Shown here one piece after another: positions 25,874-34,322 of a stretch of 64,000 bases of DNA. How positions within the stretch are numbered: position 1 is the stretch's first letter; each line of letters opens with the position of its first letter. The translations under genes and the position numbers were made by a program. The notes beneath the pieces were generated by a model. That model did no database searches, was not told the DNA's origin, and saw nothing but the letters and a program-made list of their open reading frames with translations. Source of the DNA: Variovorax sp. SG517 (GTDB lineage Bacteria; Pseudomonadota; Gammaproteobacteria; Burkholderiales; Burkholderiaceae_C); NCBI RefSeq assembly GCF_013376045.1, contig NZ_JABMJG010000015.1, positions 23,748 through 87,747 on the forward strand, read 5' to 3'.

Positions 25874-26084
25874 GTGAATCGCCCCGGCTTCCCTAGACAC
25901 TTTTGAGCCGTTGGAAATAGCGTCGTTCGAACTCTACGGGCGACAAGTCGCCGGCGGTGTTGTGGCGACGCCTGGGGTTATAGAACATCTCGATGTAGTT
26001 GAAGACATCGGCCCTGGCCTCATCGCGCGTCGAATAGATCTGTCGGCGAATGCGCTCTCGCTTGAGCAATTGGAAGAAGCTCGC
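25874..26084 (-). mobile_element. IS3-family right-end remnant (end of orfB)
   Basis: The minus strand encodes SFFQLLKRERIRRQIYSTRD, then FNYIEMFYNPRRRHNTAGDL and SPVEFERRYFQRLKSV, the C-terminal tail of an IS3 OrfB integrase. A terminal-repeat-like sequence (TGAATCGCCCCGGCTTCCC) directly follows the stop at 25874-25892. The rest of the element is absent. The tail is joined in frame to an IS21 IstA fragment. Confidence 0.8.
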
Positions 26085-26708
26085 GTAGGAGGCCGGCACG
26101 CTGTAGCGGTTGCGCTCGAAGTGCACCAGGCAGGTGGGCGAGACACGCTTGGTGTGCTCGACGAAACCATCGAAGGGCCTGGGCACCGGCATGAGCAGCG
26201 CACGCTCCTGCACCCAGACTTCGGCGATGGTGCCCGGCAGCTTGCCGTGGGCGATCTGGCCCCACAGCGCCTTGCAGCGCTCCTCCAGCCAGCCGTTGAG
26301 CAGCGCCAGCGTGGCAAACGCAGGCACGGGCTGCCACAGTCGGTGCCGCGCATCACGCACGTTCTTCTCGACCTGGCCCTTCTCCCGGCCGGAGGCCGGG
26401 TTGCAGAACTCGGCCTCGAACAGGTAGTGACTGACCATGGCGCCGAAGCGCGCGTTGATGTCTCGCTCCTTGCCGCGGCGTACCTTGTCCACGGCCGTCT
26501 TCATGTTGTCGTAGATGCCCCGTCGCGGTACGCCGCCGAGCACCTCGAAGGCTCGGTCGTGCGCGTCGAACAGCATCTCGTGGGTCTGCAGCAGATAGGC
26601 GCGCACGATGAACGCGCGGCTGTGGCTGAGCTTGAAGTGCGCCACCTGCAGCTTGGTGCGCTCGCCGGCGATGACAGCCCAGTCCTCGCTCCAGTCGAAC
26701 TGGGTCAC
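26085..26708 (-). mobile_element. IS21-family IstA transposase, internal fragment
   Basis: The minus strand carries about 205 residues of IstA: FDWSEDWAVIAGERTKLQVA, then FDAHDRAFEVLGGVPRRGIY, NPASGREKGQVEKNVRDARH and HFERNRYSVPASYA. These include the GxEKGxVE-type part of the catalytic core. The helix-turn-helix N-terminus and the C-terminus are gone, and no istB gene follows. It is fused in frame to the IS3 tail, and on the other side abuts a truncated dehydrogenase gene on the plus strand. Confidence 0.85.
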
Positions 26709-26906
26709 TTCTGGATGGAAATCAACACCCTGCGCGCCGCTGGCATCTTCTCGCGGCAGGTGCGCGAGATCCGGGAACTGCTGCCCCGGTACGAACAGGA
26801 CAATCTCTTTGATTCGTCGAAATTCAAGCGACGGTTCCCGGAGTTCAAGGTGACGACCTACCGGGAAGGGCTCGATCTGATTCGGCGTGCGTCGATGGGC
26901 AAGTAG
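26709..26906 (+). pseudogene. C-terminal end of an extended SDR/NAD-dependent epimerase gene
   Basis: Sixty-five codons on the plus strand end at TAG 26906 and read EINTLRAAGIFSRQVREIRE, then YEQDNLFDSSKFKRRFPEF and VTTYREGLDLIRR. The FDSSKF motif and REG(L) ending are typical of the C-terminus of NAD(P)-binding epimerase/dehydratase-like proteins. The first three quarters are missing, replaced by the IS21 fragment. Confidence 0.6.
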
Positions 26907-27217
26907 ACGGGAGACGACCCGCCGCCGGTGTGTCGGGGCGCGCCTCGGGACATCCGCACCGTGGCCACCCGTTTGAAGGGGGCATACGCGAAGGGCGGCC
27001 AGCGCAGCACGCCGGTCCCGTCCATCGCGATCCTGGCGGAGGAGCGTTGTGGCTTCTTCAACCTGTTTCAGGCCGAGGAAGCAATTGACCGAGCCGCTGC
27101 ATGCGATGGTCGATAGCCGGCCATCGCATGCCCTGCGTCTCCCGTTCACTAGCGGAGCGGACTTCCGAGTTCAGAATGAAGACGCCCTCTCAGGAGCGCT
27201 CTTTGCTTTTTGACAGG
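26907..27217. other. Intergenic region, no gene recognised
   Basis: About 310 bases between the SDR fragment and the SnoaL-like gene. Open frames exist on both strands but none resembles a known family; probably insertion-sequence debris. Confidence 0.4.
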
Positions 27218-27607
27218 TCAATCCTTTTTGAACGCGCGAGCCGCCTCAGCCGTATCAAGGGCCTCCCGCAACAGCTTGATTCGACCGTCCTCTGCGATCA
27301 GAACCCCTGCGTAGACTTGCCGGTAGATCTTGCCGGTGTCCGGAACCAGTGCCTCGACCCTGTACTCGGCAAACACTCGATCGGGCGTCTGGATCCAGAA
27401 CGTAGGCTCTTGAAAAGCGAAGTCTGGAACTTTCTTCAGTAGCCCCGTCAGCAAATCGGCAACCGCGGCCGGCCCCTGGGCTCGCGCATTGACGGTTGGC
27501 AGTTCCAGGATGCCGTCTTCCGCAAACAGTGCCCCGGCTGCCTCGGGATTCGAGACGCTGTTCAGATAGGCATTGAGGAGATCGGTTGCGGTGGTCAGTT
27601 TGGTCAT
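27218..27607 (-). CDS. SnoaL/NTF2-like domain protein
   Basis: From ATG 27607, supported by AAGGA seven bases upstream, this encodes 129 residues of the SnoaL-like fold: LLNAYLNSVSNPEAAGALFA, then FAEDGILELPTVNARAQGP and QVYAGVLIAEDGRIKLLRE. Members act as small isomerases, hydrolases or ketosteroid-isomerase-like enzymes. It lies just downstream of an SDR oxidoreductase on the same strand, 27 bases apart, and is probably co-transcribed. Confidence 0.85.
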   Translation of the reverse strand: MTKLTTATDLLNAYLNSVSNPEAAGALFAEDGILELPTVNARAQGPAAVADLLTGLLKKVPDFAFQEPTFWIQTPDRVFAEYRVEALVPDTGKIYRQVYAGVLIAEDGRIKLLREALDTAEAARAFKKD

Positions 27608-27634
27608 TTGCAATTCCTTGGATGCGTGGGCAGG

Positions 27635-28384
27635 TCAGACTTGGGCCATGCCGCCATCGACGAAGAGCTCGATGCCGTTGACGAAGCTTGCGGCATCGGA
27701 GGCGAGGAAGGCGACGGCCTTGCCGATTTCGCCGGGCTCGCCCAGGCGGCCCAGCGGTACCTGCGATGCCAGGTGGTCGAAGAGCCCCTGGCGCGCCTCC
27801 TCGGGCACGAGGTCGCCCAGGCCGGGTGTGCGGATCGGGCCGGGGCTCACGGCGTTGACGCGGATGCCGCGGTCCTTGAGGTCCAGGGCCCAGGAGCGCG
27901 CGAAGTTGCGCACCGCCGCCTTGCTCGCGCTGTAGACGCTGAAGCTGGCCGTGCCCTGGATGGAGGTGGTGGAGGAGGTAAGGATCACCGAGGCCCCGTT
28001 GCTCAGCAGGGGCAGCGCCTTCTGCACCGTGAACAGCACGCCGCGCACGTTGGTGCCGAAGATGCGATCGAAGTGCTCTTCGGTGATGGCGCCCAGCGGC
28101 ATCATGTCGCCGCCGCCGGCGTTGGCGAACAGGATGTCCAGCCGGCCGGCCGCCTTCGCGATGTGCGCGTAGACGGCATCAAGGTCCGACAGCACCGACG
28201 CGTCGGCGCGCAGCGCCGTGGCGGAAGAGCCGATCTGTGCGACCGCCGCGTCCAGCTCCTGCTGGCGACGGCCGGTGATGAAGACGCGCGCGCCCTGCGC
28301 CGCGAGTTCCTTCGCGGCTCCGAGGCCGATGCCGCTGCTGCCGCCGGTGACCAAGGCGATCTTGCCTTCGAGTTGCTTGTTCAT
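27635..28384 (-). CDS. Short-chain dehydrogenase/reductase (SDR)
   Basis: The 249-residue enzyme has the classical SDR motifs: TGGSSGIG for the cofactor near 14-21, NAGG near 90, a catalytic serine in ILTSST, YSASK (Tyr-x-x-x-Lys) near 153, and VSPGPIRTPG. The conserved arginine in FITGRR suggests NADP. Start at 28384 agrees with the normal N-terminus MNKQLEGKIALVTGG. It is divergent from a LysR gene, with a perfect palindrome between them, the usual arrangement of a LysR regulator and its SDR target. Confidence 0.92.
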   Translation of the reverse strand: MNKQLEGKIALVTGGSSGIGLGAAKELAAQGARVFITGRRQQELDAAVAQIGSSATALRADASVLSDLDAVYAHIAKAAGRLDILFANAGGGDMMPLGAITEEHFDRIFGTNVRGVLFTVQKALPLLSNGASVILTSSTTSIQGTASFSVYSASKAAVRNFARSWALDLKDRGIRVNAVSPGPIRTPGLGDLVPEEARQGLFDHLASQVPLGRLGEPGEIGKAVAFLASDAASFVNGIELFVDGGMAQV

Positions 28385-28528
28385 GGTGTGCTCCGTTTCG
28401 TGAATGAATGAGGATGGATCGATGCCTCTCGACGGTCCCGCTGCGCTTCTGCAGCGGCGCTTCGCTTGAGGCATGGAGCAAATGTAGGTTTCGCTGATTG
28501 AATGAAAAAGCGAACTGAATGGAATAAC

Positions 28529-28546
28529 TATCCATGTACATGGATA
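28529..28546. promoter_or_regulatory. Perfect 18-base palindrome between SDR and LysR genes
   Basis: The sequence TATCCATGT followed by ACATGGATA is a perfect inverted repeat 33 bases before the LysR start at 28579 and 145 bases before the SDR start. Its position between divergent genes fits a LysR recognition site or another operator. Confidence 0.65.
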
Positions 28547-28578
28547 ATCAAGGGCTTGTTCTGCAGCTAGGAATGCCC

Positions 28579-29553
28579 ATGGACCAACTGCTGGCGATGC
28601 GCGCCTTCGCCCGCGTGGTGGAAGCCGGCGGATTCACCCGCGCGGCCGATTCGCTCGACATGCCTATCGCCACGGTGAGCAAGCTGGTGCGCGAACTGGA
28701 GGCCCATCTCGGGGTGTCGCTGCTGCAGCGCACGACCCGGCGCGTGACGGTGACGCCGGAAGGCCAGGACTACCACGCCAAGTGCACGCGCATCCTGCGC
28801 GATCTGGAAGACATCGATGCCTCGTTCAATCTCGCGCGCGGCAGGCCGCGCGGGCATCTGCGCATCGACGTCGGCGGCTCCACCGCGCGCGACGTGCTCA
28901 TTCCGCTGCTGCCGGACTTCGTGGCGCGCTACCCCGACATCCGCATCGACCTGGGCGTGTCCGACCGTCCGGTGGACCTGATCGGCGACAACGTCGACTG
29001 CGTGATACGCGGCGGTCCGCTGGAAAGCTCGTCGCTGGTGAGCCGCCGCGTGGGCGAGGCGGTGATGATCACTTGCGCCACGCCCGGCTATCTCAAGCAT
29101 TACGGCACGCCTGCCTACCCCGACGAGTTGAAGAACGGCCACCGGCTGGTGAGCTACGTGTCCAGCCAGACGGGCCGGGCCACGCCGTTTCGATTCGAGC
29201 GGGGCGGTGAGAAGACCGAGATCAAGGTCGAGCATCGCATGGGCGTCAACGAGAGCAACGCACATCTGGCCGCGTGCGTGGCAGGTCTGGGGATCGTCCA
29301 GACCTTTGCCTACGCTGCCGCCTCGGCACTGCGCGACGGCTCGCTGGTGGAAATCCTGAAGGCTTGGCGGCCAGCGCCCTATCCGTTCCACGTCGTCTAT
29401 CCGCAAAACCGGCATGTCACCCATCGGCTGCGGGTCTTCATCGATTGGGTGGTCGAGGTCTTCCCTGGGCGACTCAATGAAGGCAAGTTTCCCACGAAGA
29501 CAGCATCTTCCTACGCCAGGCCGCGTACACGGCACGCAGGGCGAACTGGCTAG
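28579..29553 (+). CDS. LysR-family transcriptional regulator
   Basis: From ATG 28579 (AGGA six bases upstream) the product is 324 residues. The helix-turn-helix is clear: MDQLLAMRAFARVVEAGGFT, then ADSLDMPIATVSKLVRELEA and LLQRTTRRVTVTPEG. The effector domain follows (LRIDVGGSTARDVLIPLLPD, DCVIRGGPLESSSLVSRRVG). It is of the type that often represses or activates a divergent SDR gene, here at 27635-28384. An extra tail after residue 300 is a little longer than usual. Confidence 0.92.
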   Translation: MDQLLAMRAFARVVEAGGFTRAADSLDMPIATVSKLVRELEAHLGVSLLQRTTRRVTVTPEGQDYHAKCTRILRDLEDIDASFNLARGRPRGHLRIDVGGSTARDVLIPLLPDFVARYPDIRIDLGVSDRPVDLIGDNVDCVIRGGPLESSSLVSRRVGEAVMITCATPGYLKHYGTPAYPDELKNGHRLVSYVSSQTGRATPFRFERGGEKTEIKVEHRMGVNESNAHLAACVAGLGIVQTFAYAAASALRDGSLVEILKAWRPAPYPFHVVYPQNRHVTHRLRVFIDWVVEVFPGRLNEGKFPTKTASSYARPRTRHAGRTG

Positions 29554-29664
29554 TTCCTGGGGCGCTCCTCTTTAAGAGACCCAAGCAGGCACCGTTCTCG
29601 GTTCTGCCCTCGGTCAGCACATGCGCGGGGTGGTTGCCATGGTCGTGCGACGCGGTGCCAGTAC

Positions 29665-29882
29665 TCAGGCGGCTCCGTCGCGGGGCGCGGAGAGGAGCTG
29701 AAGCTCCCAGCCCAGCGCAACGCCCGTTCCCCCCGAATGCTCGGCCAGCACGGGCGACAAGGTTTCGAGGTACTGGGTTCCAGCCCAATCCCGTTGCCAC
29801 TCGGAGACGATCGCCAGCCAGGTCATGGGGTTGGCCCCCGCGCGGATCATCCTGAGGACTGACATTTCGTGCGCTTCGCGGC
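29665..29882 (-). pseudogene. C-terminal fragment of an isochorismatase-like hydrolase gene
   Basis: The minus strand reads SREAHEMSVLRMIRAGANPM, then TWLAIVSEWQRDWAGTQYLE and a short tail to the stop at 29665. The AGAxPMTWLAxxxEWQRDWA pattern is typical for the last helices of YcaC/isochorismatase-type hydrolases. The catalytic N-terminal part is missing. Confidence 0.5.
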
Positions 29883-30146
29883 TCACGTCGCCCGAGGCGT
29901 CGCTGCCCGTAGCTCGGACAGCAACTCTCTGAAGCCTTCTTCCTCTATGGGAGATTCCGCGCCGTAGGTGACTGGCTGCGAATCGACGGTTTGGACCTGG
30001 TCCCATACGACCCGCTGAATGAAGAATTTCCTGCCCTCTGGGATAGCGGACCAAGACGCAGACGGCTTAAATGATGGGTAACGGAATCTGATGGCTCCTG
30101 ACTCGCAGGGAATCTCGGCGATGTTGAGGTCAGCTTCGATGGCCAT
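29883..30146 (-). CDS. Hypothetical protein
   Basis: An 87-residue frame from ATG 30146 begins MAIEADLNIAEIPCESGAIR and continues FRYPSFKPSASWSAIPEGRK. The composition is protein-like and hydrophilic, but no family is recognised. It lies downstream of the cupin-XRE regulator on the same strand. It could be the N-terminus of a longer gene lost at the isochorismatase scar. Confidence 0.4.
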   Translation of the reverse strand: MAIEADLNIAEIPCESGAIRFRYPSFKPSASWSAIPEGRKFFIQRVVWDQVQTVDSQPVTYGAESPIEEEGFRELLSELRAATPRAT

Positions 30147-30210
30147 GCTGTTGGCTTCGACCGGCAAATTGGCCACTCCCAAGTCAGGACAGCCATCCGC
30201 CTCGACTGCC

Positions 30211-30882
30211 TCACTCCCTGAGCGTGAAGACCACCGAGAGGTACGACACCGGCCCTGCAAGGATCGCCTCGATCCCATGCAGCGCTGTCGCATCGAACAG
30301 CAGCGTGTCCCCTGCCCCCACCTCCACCGCCTTCGCGCCGTAGCGGTAGGTCACCGCCCCGGACAGGAAGTACAGGAACTTGAGCCCCGGATGCTGGAAG
30401 GTCACGTATGGCCCCGCCTCCGGCAACAACGTCACGAGGTAAGGCTCGACGAAGAGATTGCCCGACAGCGAGTGCCCCAGCAACTCGTAGCGGTAGCCCG
30501 CCACGGCCCCGATGCGGTCGACCGCGAGCCCCTGCCCTGCCCGCACATGGCAGAAGTCCGTGCGCCGGGCCTGGTCTCCGAAGAAGCGCGACACAGGCAC
30601 ATGCAACCCCTGCGCGAGCCGCTCCAAGGTCTCCACCGACGGCGAGACCAGCCCCCGCTCGATGCGCGAGAGCATCGAGGCCGAGATTTCCGACGCCAGC
30701 GCCAGTTGGCCCGCAGACCGCCCCGCCGCCATGCGCAGCGCCCTCACCTGCGCGCCGATGCGCGCGGCGGACAAGCTGCGCACGACAGGCGCAGGTCGCC
30801 GGGACCGCACACGCGTCACGGAGACCGGCAAACGCAGCGGGCGAGCCGTCGGCAGGGGTGAGGCAATAGGGTGACGCGCCAT
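30211..30882 (-). CDS. XRE-family regulator with C-terminal cupin domain (copy 1)
   Basis: The 223-residue protein has a basic N-terminus, a helix-turn-helix at about 45-95 (RIGAQVRALRMAAGRSAGQL, then ISASMLSRIERGLVSPSVET) and a C-terminal cupin that senses a small ligand (FQHPGLKFLYFLSGAVTYRY, GAGDTLLFDATALHGIEAI). This is the layout of PuuR-like regulators. It is nearly identical to the protein at 46353-47024. Both stand divergent to a small stand-alone XRE gene, making two similar cassettes 16 kb apart. Confidence 0.9.
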   Translation of the reverse strand: MARHPIASPLPTARPLRLPVSVTRVRSRRPAPVVRSLSAARIGAQVRALRMAAGRSAGQLALASEISASMLSRIERGLVSPSVETLERLAQGLHVPVSRFFGDQARRTDFCHVRAGQGLAVDRIGAVAGYRYELLGHSLSGNLFVEPYLVTLLPEAGPYVTFQHPGLKFLYFLSGAVTYRYGAKAVEVGAGDTLLFDATALHGIEAILAGPVSYLSVVFTLRE

Positions 30883-31035
30883 GTGAATCTTGTGCCAGCG
30901 ATGAAGGCTTGAAACGGGGCTGACCAAGTTCTCCAGCGGCTTCCTCGATCCAATTTCGAGCGGGAGAACAGGCTACCTCCATTTTGTACCATACAGGCGG
31001 GTGCATAAAGGAGCCCGCGCGATGAGAGTCATCGC

Positions 31036-31308
31036 ATGCGATCGACGCAGGATCCCGCGCTGCTGAAAGCCTTTGCGGCCGAGCTGAAGGCTCGGCGAGC
31101 AGAGCGCGGCTTCAATCAGGAGGAGCTTGGATTTGCGTCGGGGCTCAATCGCACATTCATCGCCAAGCTCGAGACCGGCACCTCGAGTCCTTCGCTGACG
31201 AGCCTCGTTCTTCTGTGCAACGGGCTCGAGACCGATCCAGCAGAGCTCATGCACTCCCTCATGAAGCGCTATAGGAAGGAACTTCGAGCCAAGCCGGCCA
31301 CCGGATAG
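31036..31308 (+). CDS. Small XRE-family DNA-binding protein
   Basis: The 90-residue product is almost entirely a helix-turn-helix: LLKAFAAELKARRAERGFNQ, then EELGFASGLNRTFIAKLETG and TSSPSLTSLVLLCNGLETDP. It has no sensor domain. It is divergent from the cupin-XRE gene at 30882, with about 150 bases of shared control region, and is followed by a strong 28-base inverted repeat. The second cassette (46353-47525) repeats this layout with a different small XRE protein. Confidence 0.85.
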   Translation: MRSTQDPALLKAFAAELKARRAERGFNQEELGFASGLNRTFIAKLETGTSSPSLTSLVLLCNGLETDPAELMHSLMKRYRKELRAKPATG

Positions 31309-31375
31309 CGCGCCCGGGAGATTCTCGACCTTGGCAGTCAGAAGGAACCAATGGATGCGGATTCCCAAGCGGTTC

Positions 31376-31403
31376 CCTGACGTTCGGCATACCGAACGTC
31401 AGG
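31376..31403. promoter_or_regulatory. Long inverted repeat with TTCGG-CATA-CCGAA core
   Basis: Perfect 12-base arms (CCTGACGTTCGG and its complement) flank CATA, 67 bases after the small XRE gene. The core TTCGGCATACCGAA resembles those at 46230 and 47742, both near the second XRE cassette. No T-run follows, so an operator is more likely than a terminator, although the hairpin could also act in RNA. Confidence 0.65.
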
Positions 31404-31567
31404 AGAGAAAGTGAGAGGGGAATACAACGCACCGCCAATGCAGCAGCGATCCGAAAGCTAGGCTGCGCGCAATAGCCCCGAGATGCGGGGTTTCTTACAG
31501 ATCAGCAGCGCGATCAAGTCTCAAGCGATGTGCGCGGGCAACGCCGAACAAGTACGCACAGCCTCCG

Positions 31568-31762
31568 TCACACTCTTTGACTGAGTGCCTTTTCGATCTT
31601 CTTGTCGGTCTTGTACTGGCCCAACGCGTACACCGCCCATATCGTCGCGGGCAGCCATCCGATCAAGGTAATCTGAAGAATCAGACAGATCACGGCGGCG
31701 ACCGGCCGACCGATCGTGAAGAACGCCAGCCACGGCAAAATCAAGGCGATCAACAGACGCAT
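31568..31762 (-). CDS. YqaE/Pmp3-family membrane protein
   Basis: The 64-residue product has two membrane helices (MRLLIALILPWLAFFTIGRP and CLILQITLIGWLPATIWAVY), the whole fold of the YqaE/Pmp3 family, ending in a short charged tail. Such proteins are linked to salt and membrane-potential stress in bacteria and yeast. It appears to be a single gene. Confidence 0.88.
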   Translation of the reverse strand: MRLLIALILPWLAFFTIGRPVAAVICLILQITLIGWLPATIWAVYALGQYKTDKKIEKALSQRV

Positions 31763-31765
31763 CGC

Positions 31766-31957
31766 TCATCCTTTCTGCTGCGCAAATCTCCAAGCCTGTC
31801 CCACGAAGCTCGCTTCGAGCAGCGACGCTACGTTCACGACTGAGGTTACCTGAAGGGAATCGCTTCGCGCCAGACCCCAGCTCATCACGGATCGCTGCTT
31901 CAGAGTCTGCCCCGCCAAGGTTGCCGTCCGCTGGATTGAGCGCTCTGGCGGGACCAT
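31766..31957 (-). CDS. Doubtful hypothetical frame upstream of yqaE-like gene
   Basis: A 63-residue frame ends three bases before the YqaE-like start. It has no recognisable family, and translation is not strongly supported. Its position would allow coupled translation, which is the only reason to list it. Confidence 0.2.
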   Translation of the reverse strand: MVPPERSIQRTATLAGQTLKQRSVMSWGLARSDSLQVTSVVNVASLLEASFVGQAWRFAQQKG

Positions 31958-32514
31958 TTAGCCTCGCGAATGCTGGAGGAAGTAGCCAATCCGGCCCGTA
32001 ATTCCGGCGCTTTCGCCGCTTGGCCGCAGCGACAGGGCGCGGCGTGCATGGATCCCGCGCCGTGCCTTCGGCAGCATACGAATGCATCCCGGGGGCCAGT
32101 CGGCTTTATCCATGCGCCGTGCTCGGCGCATGGCCCATCGAACGACCGTCTGAATCAAGCGACTCCGACTCGACCTCACAAGGAACAACGCCTTATTCCG
32201 GATGCGGGCTCGATGTCGATCTCGGACGAGTCCCCACGACGGCTCCTTCGAAGCGATGTCTTCGACCCATCGCATCGATCCAGAGGCGTTCCAAGAAGGT
32301 CGGATGTTGCGGGTGCTGTGAGCGAGCGAGGTCGGTACGAAGCGGCTCGTGCTCGCGGACCTCGCAAGCGGAAGCTGGACCGCCGGGTGCTGCGATCCCG
32401 CTGGCTGAATCTCGACCAGCGGCGGCGAACGGCTGAACTTGAATTGACTGCAGTTGGGCAAGTCCTCGGCGCAAACAGATCCTGAGAGACATACGTCGCG
32501 CCCGATCACAGGAT
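31958..32514. other. Region without a recognisable gene
   Basis: About 550 bases between the YqaE-like gene and the dehalogenase-like gene. Open frames on both strands have arginine- and serine-rich translations typical of shadows. Nothing else was recognised. Confidence 0.4.
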
Positions 32515-33372
32515 TCAGCGCCGAAGAAAATTCAGCAGCTGCGCCGCGAGTTCCACGGGTTTCTCCTCGGCCATGTGATGCCCGCAATCGAGCGAACCGC
32601 CTCGCAGATCGCTGGCCCAGGACGCCCACACGCCGAGCACATCGCCATAGAGCGCTTCTAGGTCATCCTGCTTCGCCCACATGCACAGCATCGGGCATCG
32701 AATCTTGCGGCCGCCTCGGCGGTCTTCTTCGTCGTGCATGCGATCGACGCCCAGTCCCGCGCGATAGTCTTCCACCATCGCATGCACGGCGTCCGGGTCG
32801 TGAATGGCCCGCCGGAAGTCTTCGAACGCTTCGGCGCCCATGTGCTTCGGCGATCCGCCATACCAGGCGTCGGGGTCGGCGAGGATGGCGCGCTCGGGCT
32901 TGTCGGGCTGCGCATAGAAGAACCAGTGCCACCACCGTTGCGCAAAGCGGGCGTTGCAGCGCTCCAGCGCCTCGACGATGGGAACCGCGTCCAGCACCAC
33001 GAGGCGGCTGATCGCATCCGGATGGTCCATGGCGGCCCGGAATGCCACATAGGCACCGCGATCATGGCCCACCACCGCGAAGCGCGAATGCCCGAGCCGC
33101 CGCATGAGCTGTACGCAGTCGGCCGCCTTCGCGCGCTTGGACGAGCCTGCGTGGTCCGCCGTGTCCGCCGGTTTGGAAGACTCGCCGAAGCCGCGCAGGT
33201 CGGGACATACCACCGTAAAGTGCCTCGCCAGCAACGGCGCCACCTGCGCCCAGGTGGCGTGGGTACGCGGGTGCCCATGCAGCAACAACACCGGCGCGCC
33301 GGTGCCGCCATGGCGCACATGCAGCGTCGCGTCCTTCAGCACCAGGCGCTCTTCAGTGAAGCCCTCGAACAT
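32515..33372 (-). CDS. Alpha/beta hydrolase resembling fluoroacetate dehalogenases
   Basis: From ATG 33372 the protein has 285 residues: LLLHGHPRTHATWAQVAPLL, a nucleophile elbow with aspartate in VVGHDRGAYVAF, the pair His-Trp in WWHWFFYAQP, and the final histidine in LDCGHHMAEE. Aspartate instead of serine and the HW pair point to haloacetate dehalogenases, which displace fluoride or chloride by SN2 attack. In fluoroacetate dehalogenases a second arginine follows in the DRGxR segment; here the sequence is DRGAY, so carboxylate binding may differ. Epoxide hydrolase-like activity is an alternative. Confidence 0.8.
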   Translation of the reverse strand: MFEGFTEERLVLKDATLHVRHGGTGAPVLLLHGHPRTHATWAQVAPLLARHFTVVCPDLRGFGESSKPADTADHAGSSKRAKAADCVQLMRRLGHSRFAVVGHDRGAYVAFRAAMDHPDAISRLVVLDAVPIVEALERCNARFAQRWWHWFFYAQPDKPERAILADPDAWYGGSPKHMGAEAFEDFRRAIHDPDAVHAMVEDYRAGLGVDRMHDEEDRRGGRKIRCPMLCMWAKQDDLEALYGDVLGVWASWASDLRGGSLDCGHHMAEEKPVELAAQLLNFLRR

Positions 33373-33433
33373 GGTTCCTCCGTCGAATCGGTCCTTCCCG
33401 GCGACGCACGCGGCCGCGCCGCGAATCGTGCAA

Positions 33434-33634
33434 CTACTTCGAAGCGGGCGGACCCGTGTTGTCCTGCAGCGGCGTCGCGGCGCCTCGAGCAGGGACTTCG
33501 CCGGGTGCTTTTTTTGGCTCGTGCATCCCATAGGCGAAGAGCAAGCAGGCAACGCTGACCACGGCCGCCGCGAGCAGCGCGGCCATGAGACGGCGGCCAA
33601 TGCGCATCTTCGTGTCCCGATGTCTGCGGTGCAT
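33434..33634 (-). CDS. Small single-span membrane protein
   Basis: A 66-residue frame contains one hydrophobic helix (LMAALLAAAVVSVACLLFAY) after a basic start and a proline-rich, probably periplasmic tail. A second start at 33607 is also possible. No family recognised; it lies just upstream of the dehalogenase-like gene on the same strand. Confidence 0.5.
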   Translation of the reverse strand: MHRRHRDTKMRIGRRLMAALLAAAVVSVACLLFAYGMHEPKKAPGEVPARGAATPLQDNTGPPASK

Positions 33635-33715
33635 TTGGGTTCCTCATTCAGTGCGTCACTCACAAAGCTCCCGCCCGACAGTTCAACAAGCCGGATCACG
33701 AGAGATTGAGAACGC

Positions 33716-33955
33716 CTACCCCGAAGGCTCCGTCTTGCGCAGCCCCCGTAGGTTGAGGGCAGCCAGGCAGACCTGCAGCGCGATCAGTGCAAAGGCGCGG
33801 CTGTGCCAGCTCCACGCTGTCCACAGCACGTTGCTGAGCAGGAACACCCAGAAGCCCGAGTTTCTGCGCCGCCTCGTATCGGATGCAACCAGCCAAGCCG
33901 CGGCGAGTGATGCCAGAAAAGCCGGCCACTGAATCAGATCCAGCATGTCGTCCAT
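33716..33955 (-). CDS. Small membrane protein, unknown function
   Basis: From ATG 33955 this encodes 79 residues with about three hydrophobic stretches (LIQWPAFLASLAAAWLVAS, FWVFLLSNVLWTAWSWH, FALIALQVCLAALNLRGLR). The pattern resembles short integral membrane proteins common in Burkholderiales that have no assigned function. Confidence 0.65.
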   Translation of the reverse strand: MDDMLDLIQWPAFLASLAAAWLVASDTRRRRNSGFWVFLLSNVLWTAWSWHSRAFALIALQVCLAALNLRGLRKTEPSG

Positions 33956-34322
33956 GAGATTGTTCTCATCGCAATTTCGGATCGAACGCCAACGACGCCG
34001 ATCCTCGGAGGTCCTCACGCTCGGGAAGGACATCGCGACAAGGTAGGCAGACTGCCCACCGCGGCTCGTCGGCGGGCCGCTCTCGCAGTTGTAGGAGGAA
34101 CCGCGAGCGCGGGCCCGCCCTATGGGCCTGCGGGCGGTCGTCGCCGAAGGCGCTCGCACGGGGTTCGCGAACGACCGCACCTGTTCCCACAACCCCCGGC
34201 ATCGGCGAAGCTACACGAACAGCCGACGCATGAGGCTCACCTCTCAAATCCGACGGATGGCCATGTGGCCCAGAAATCCCCCCCGCATTGCGGGCTCGCC
34301 ATCGGCCGAACGCTGGGCCCTC
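33956..34322. other. Intergenic region with a possible weak terminator
   Basis: About 370 bases hold no recognised gene. On the minus strand, near 34281-34293, CCCGC-AAT-GCGGG forms a short hairpin followed by GG and ATTT; it lies just after the dehydrogenase operon and might be a weak terminator. The rest shows nothing recognisable. Confidence 0.35.
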
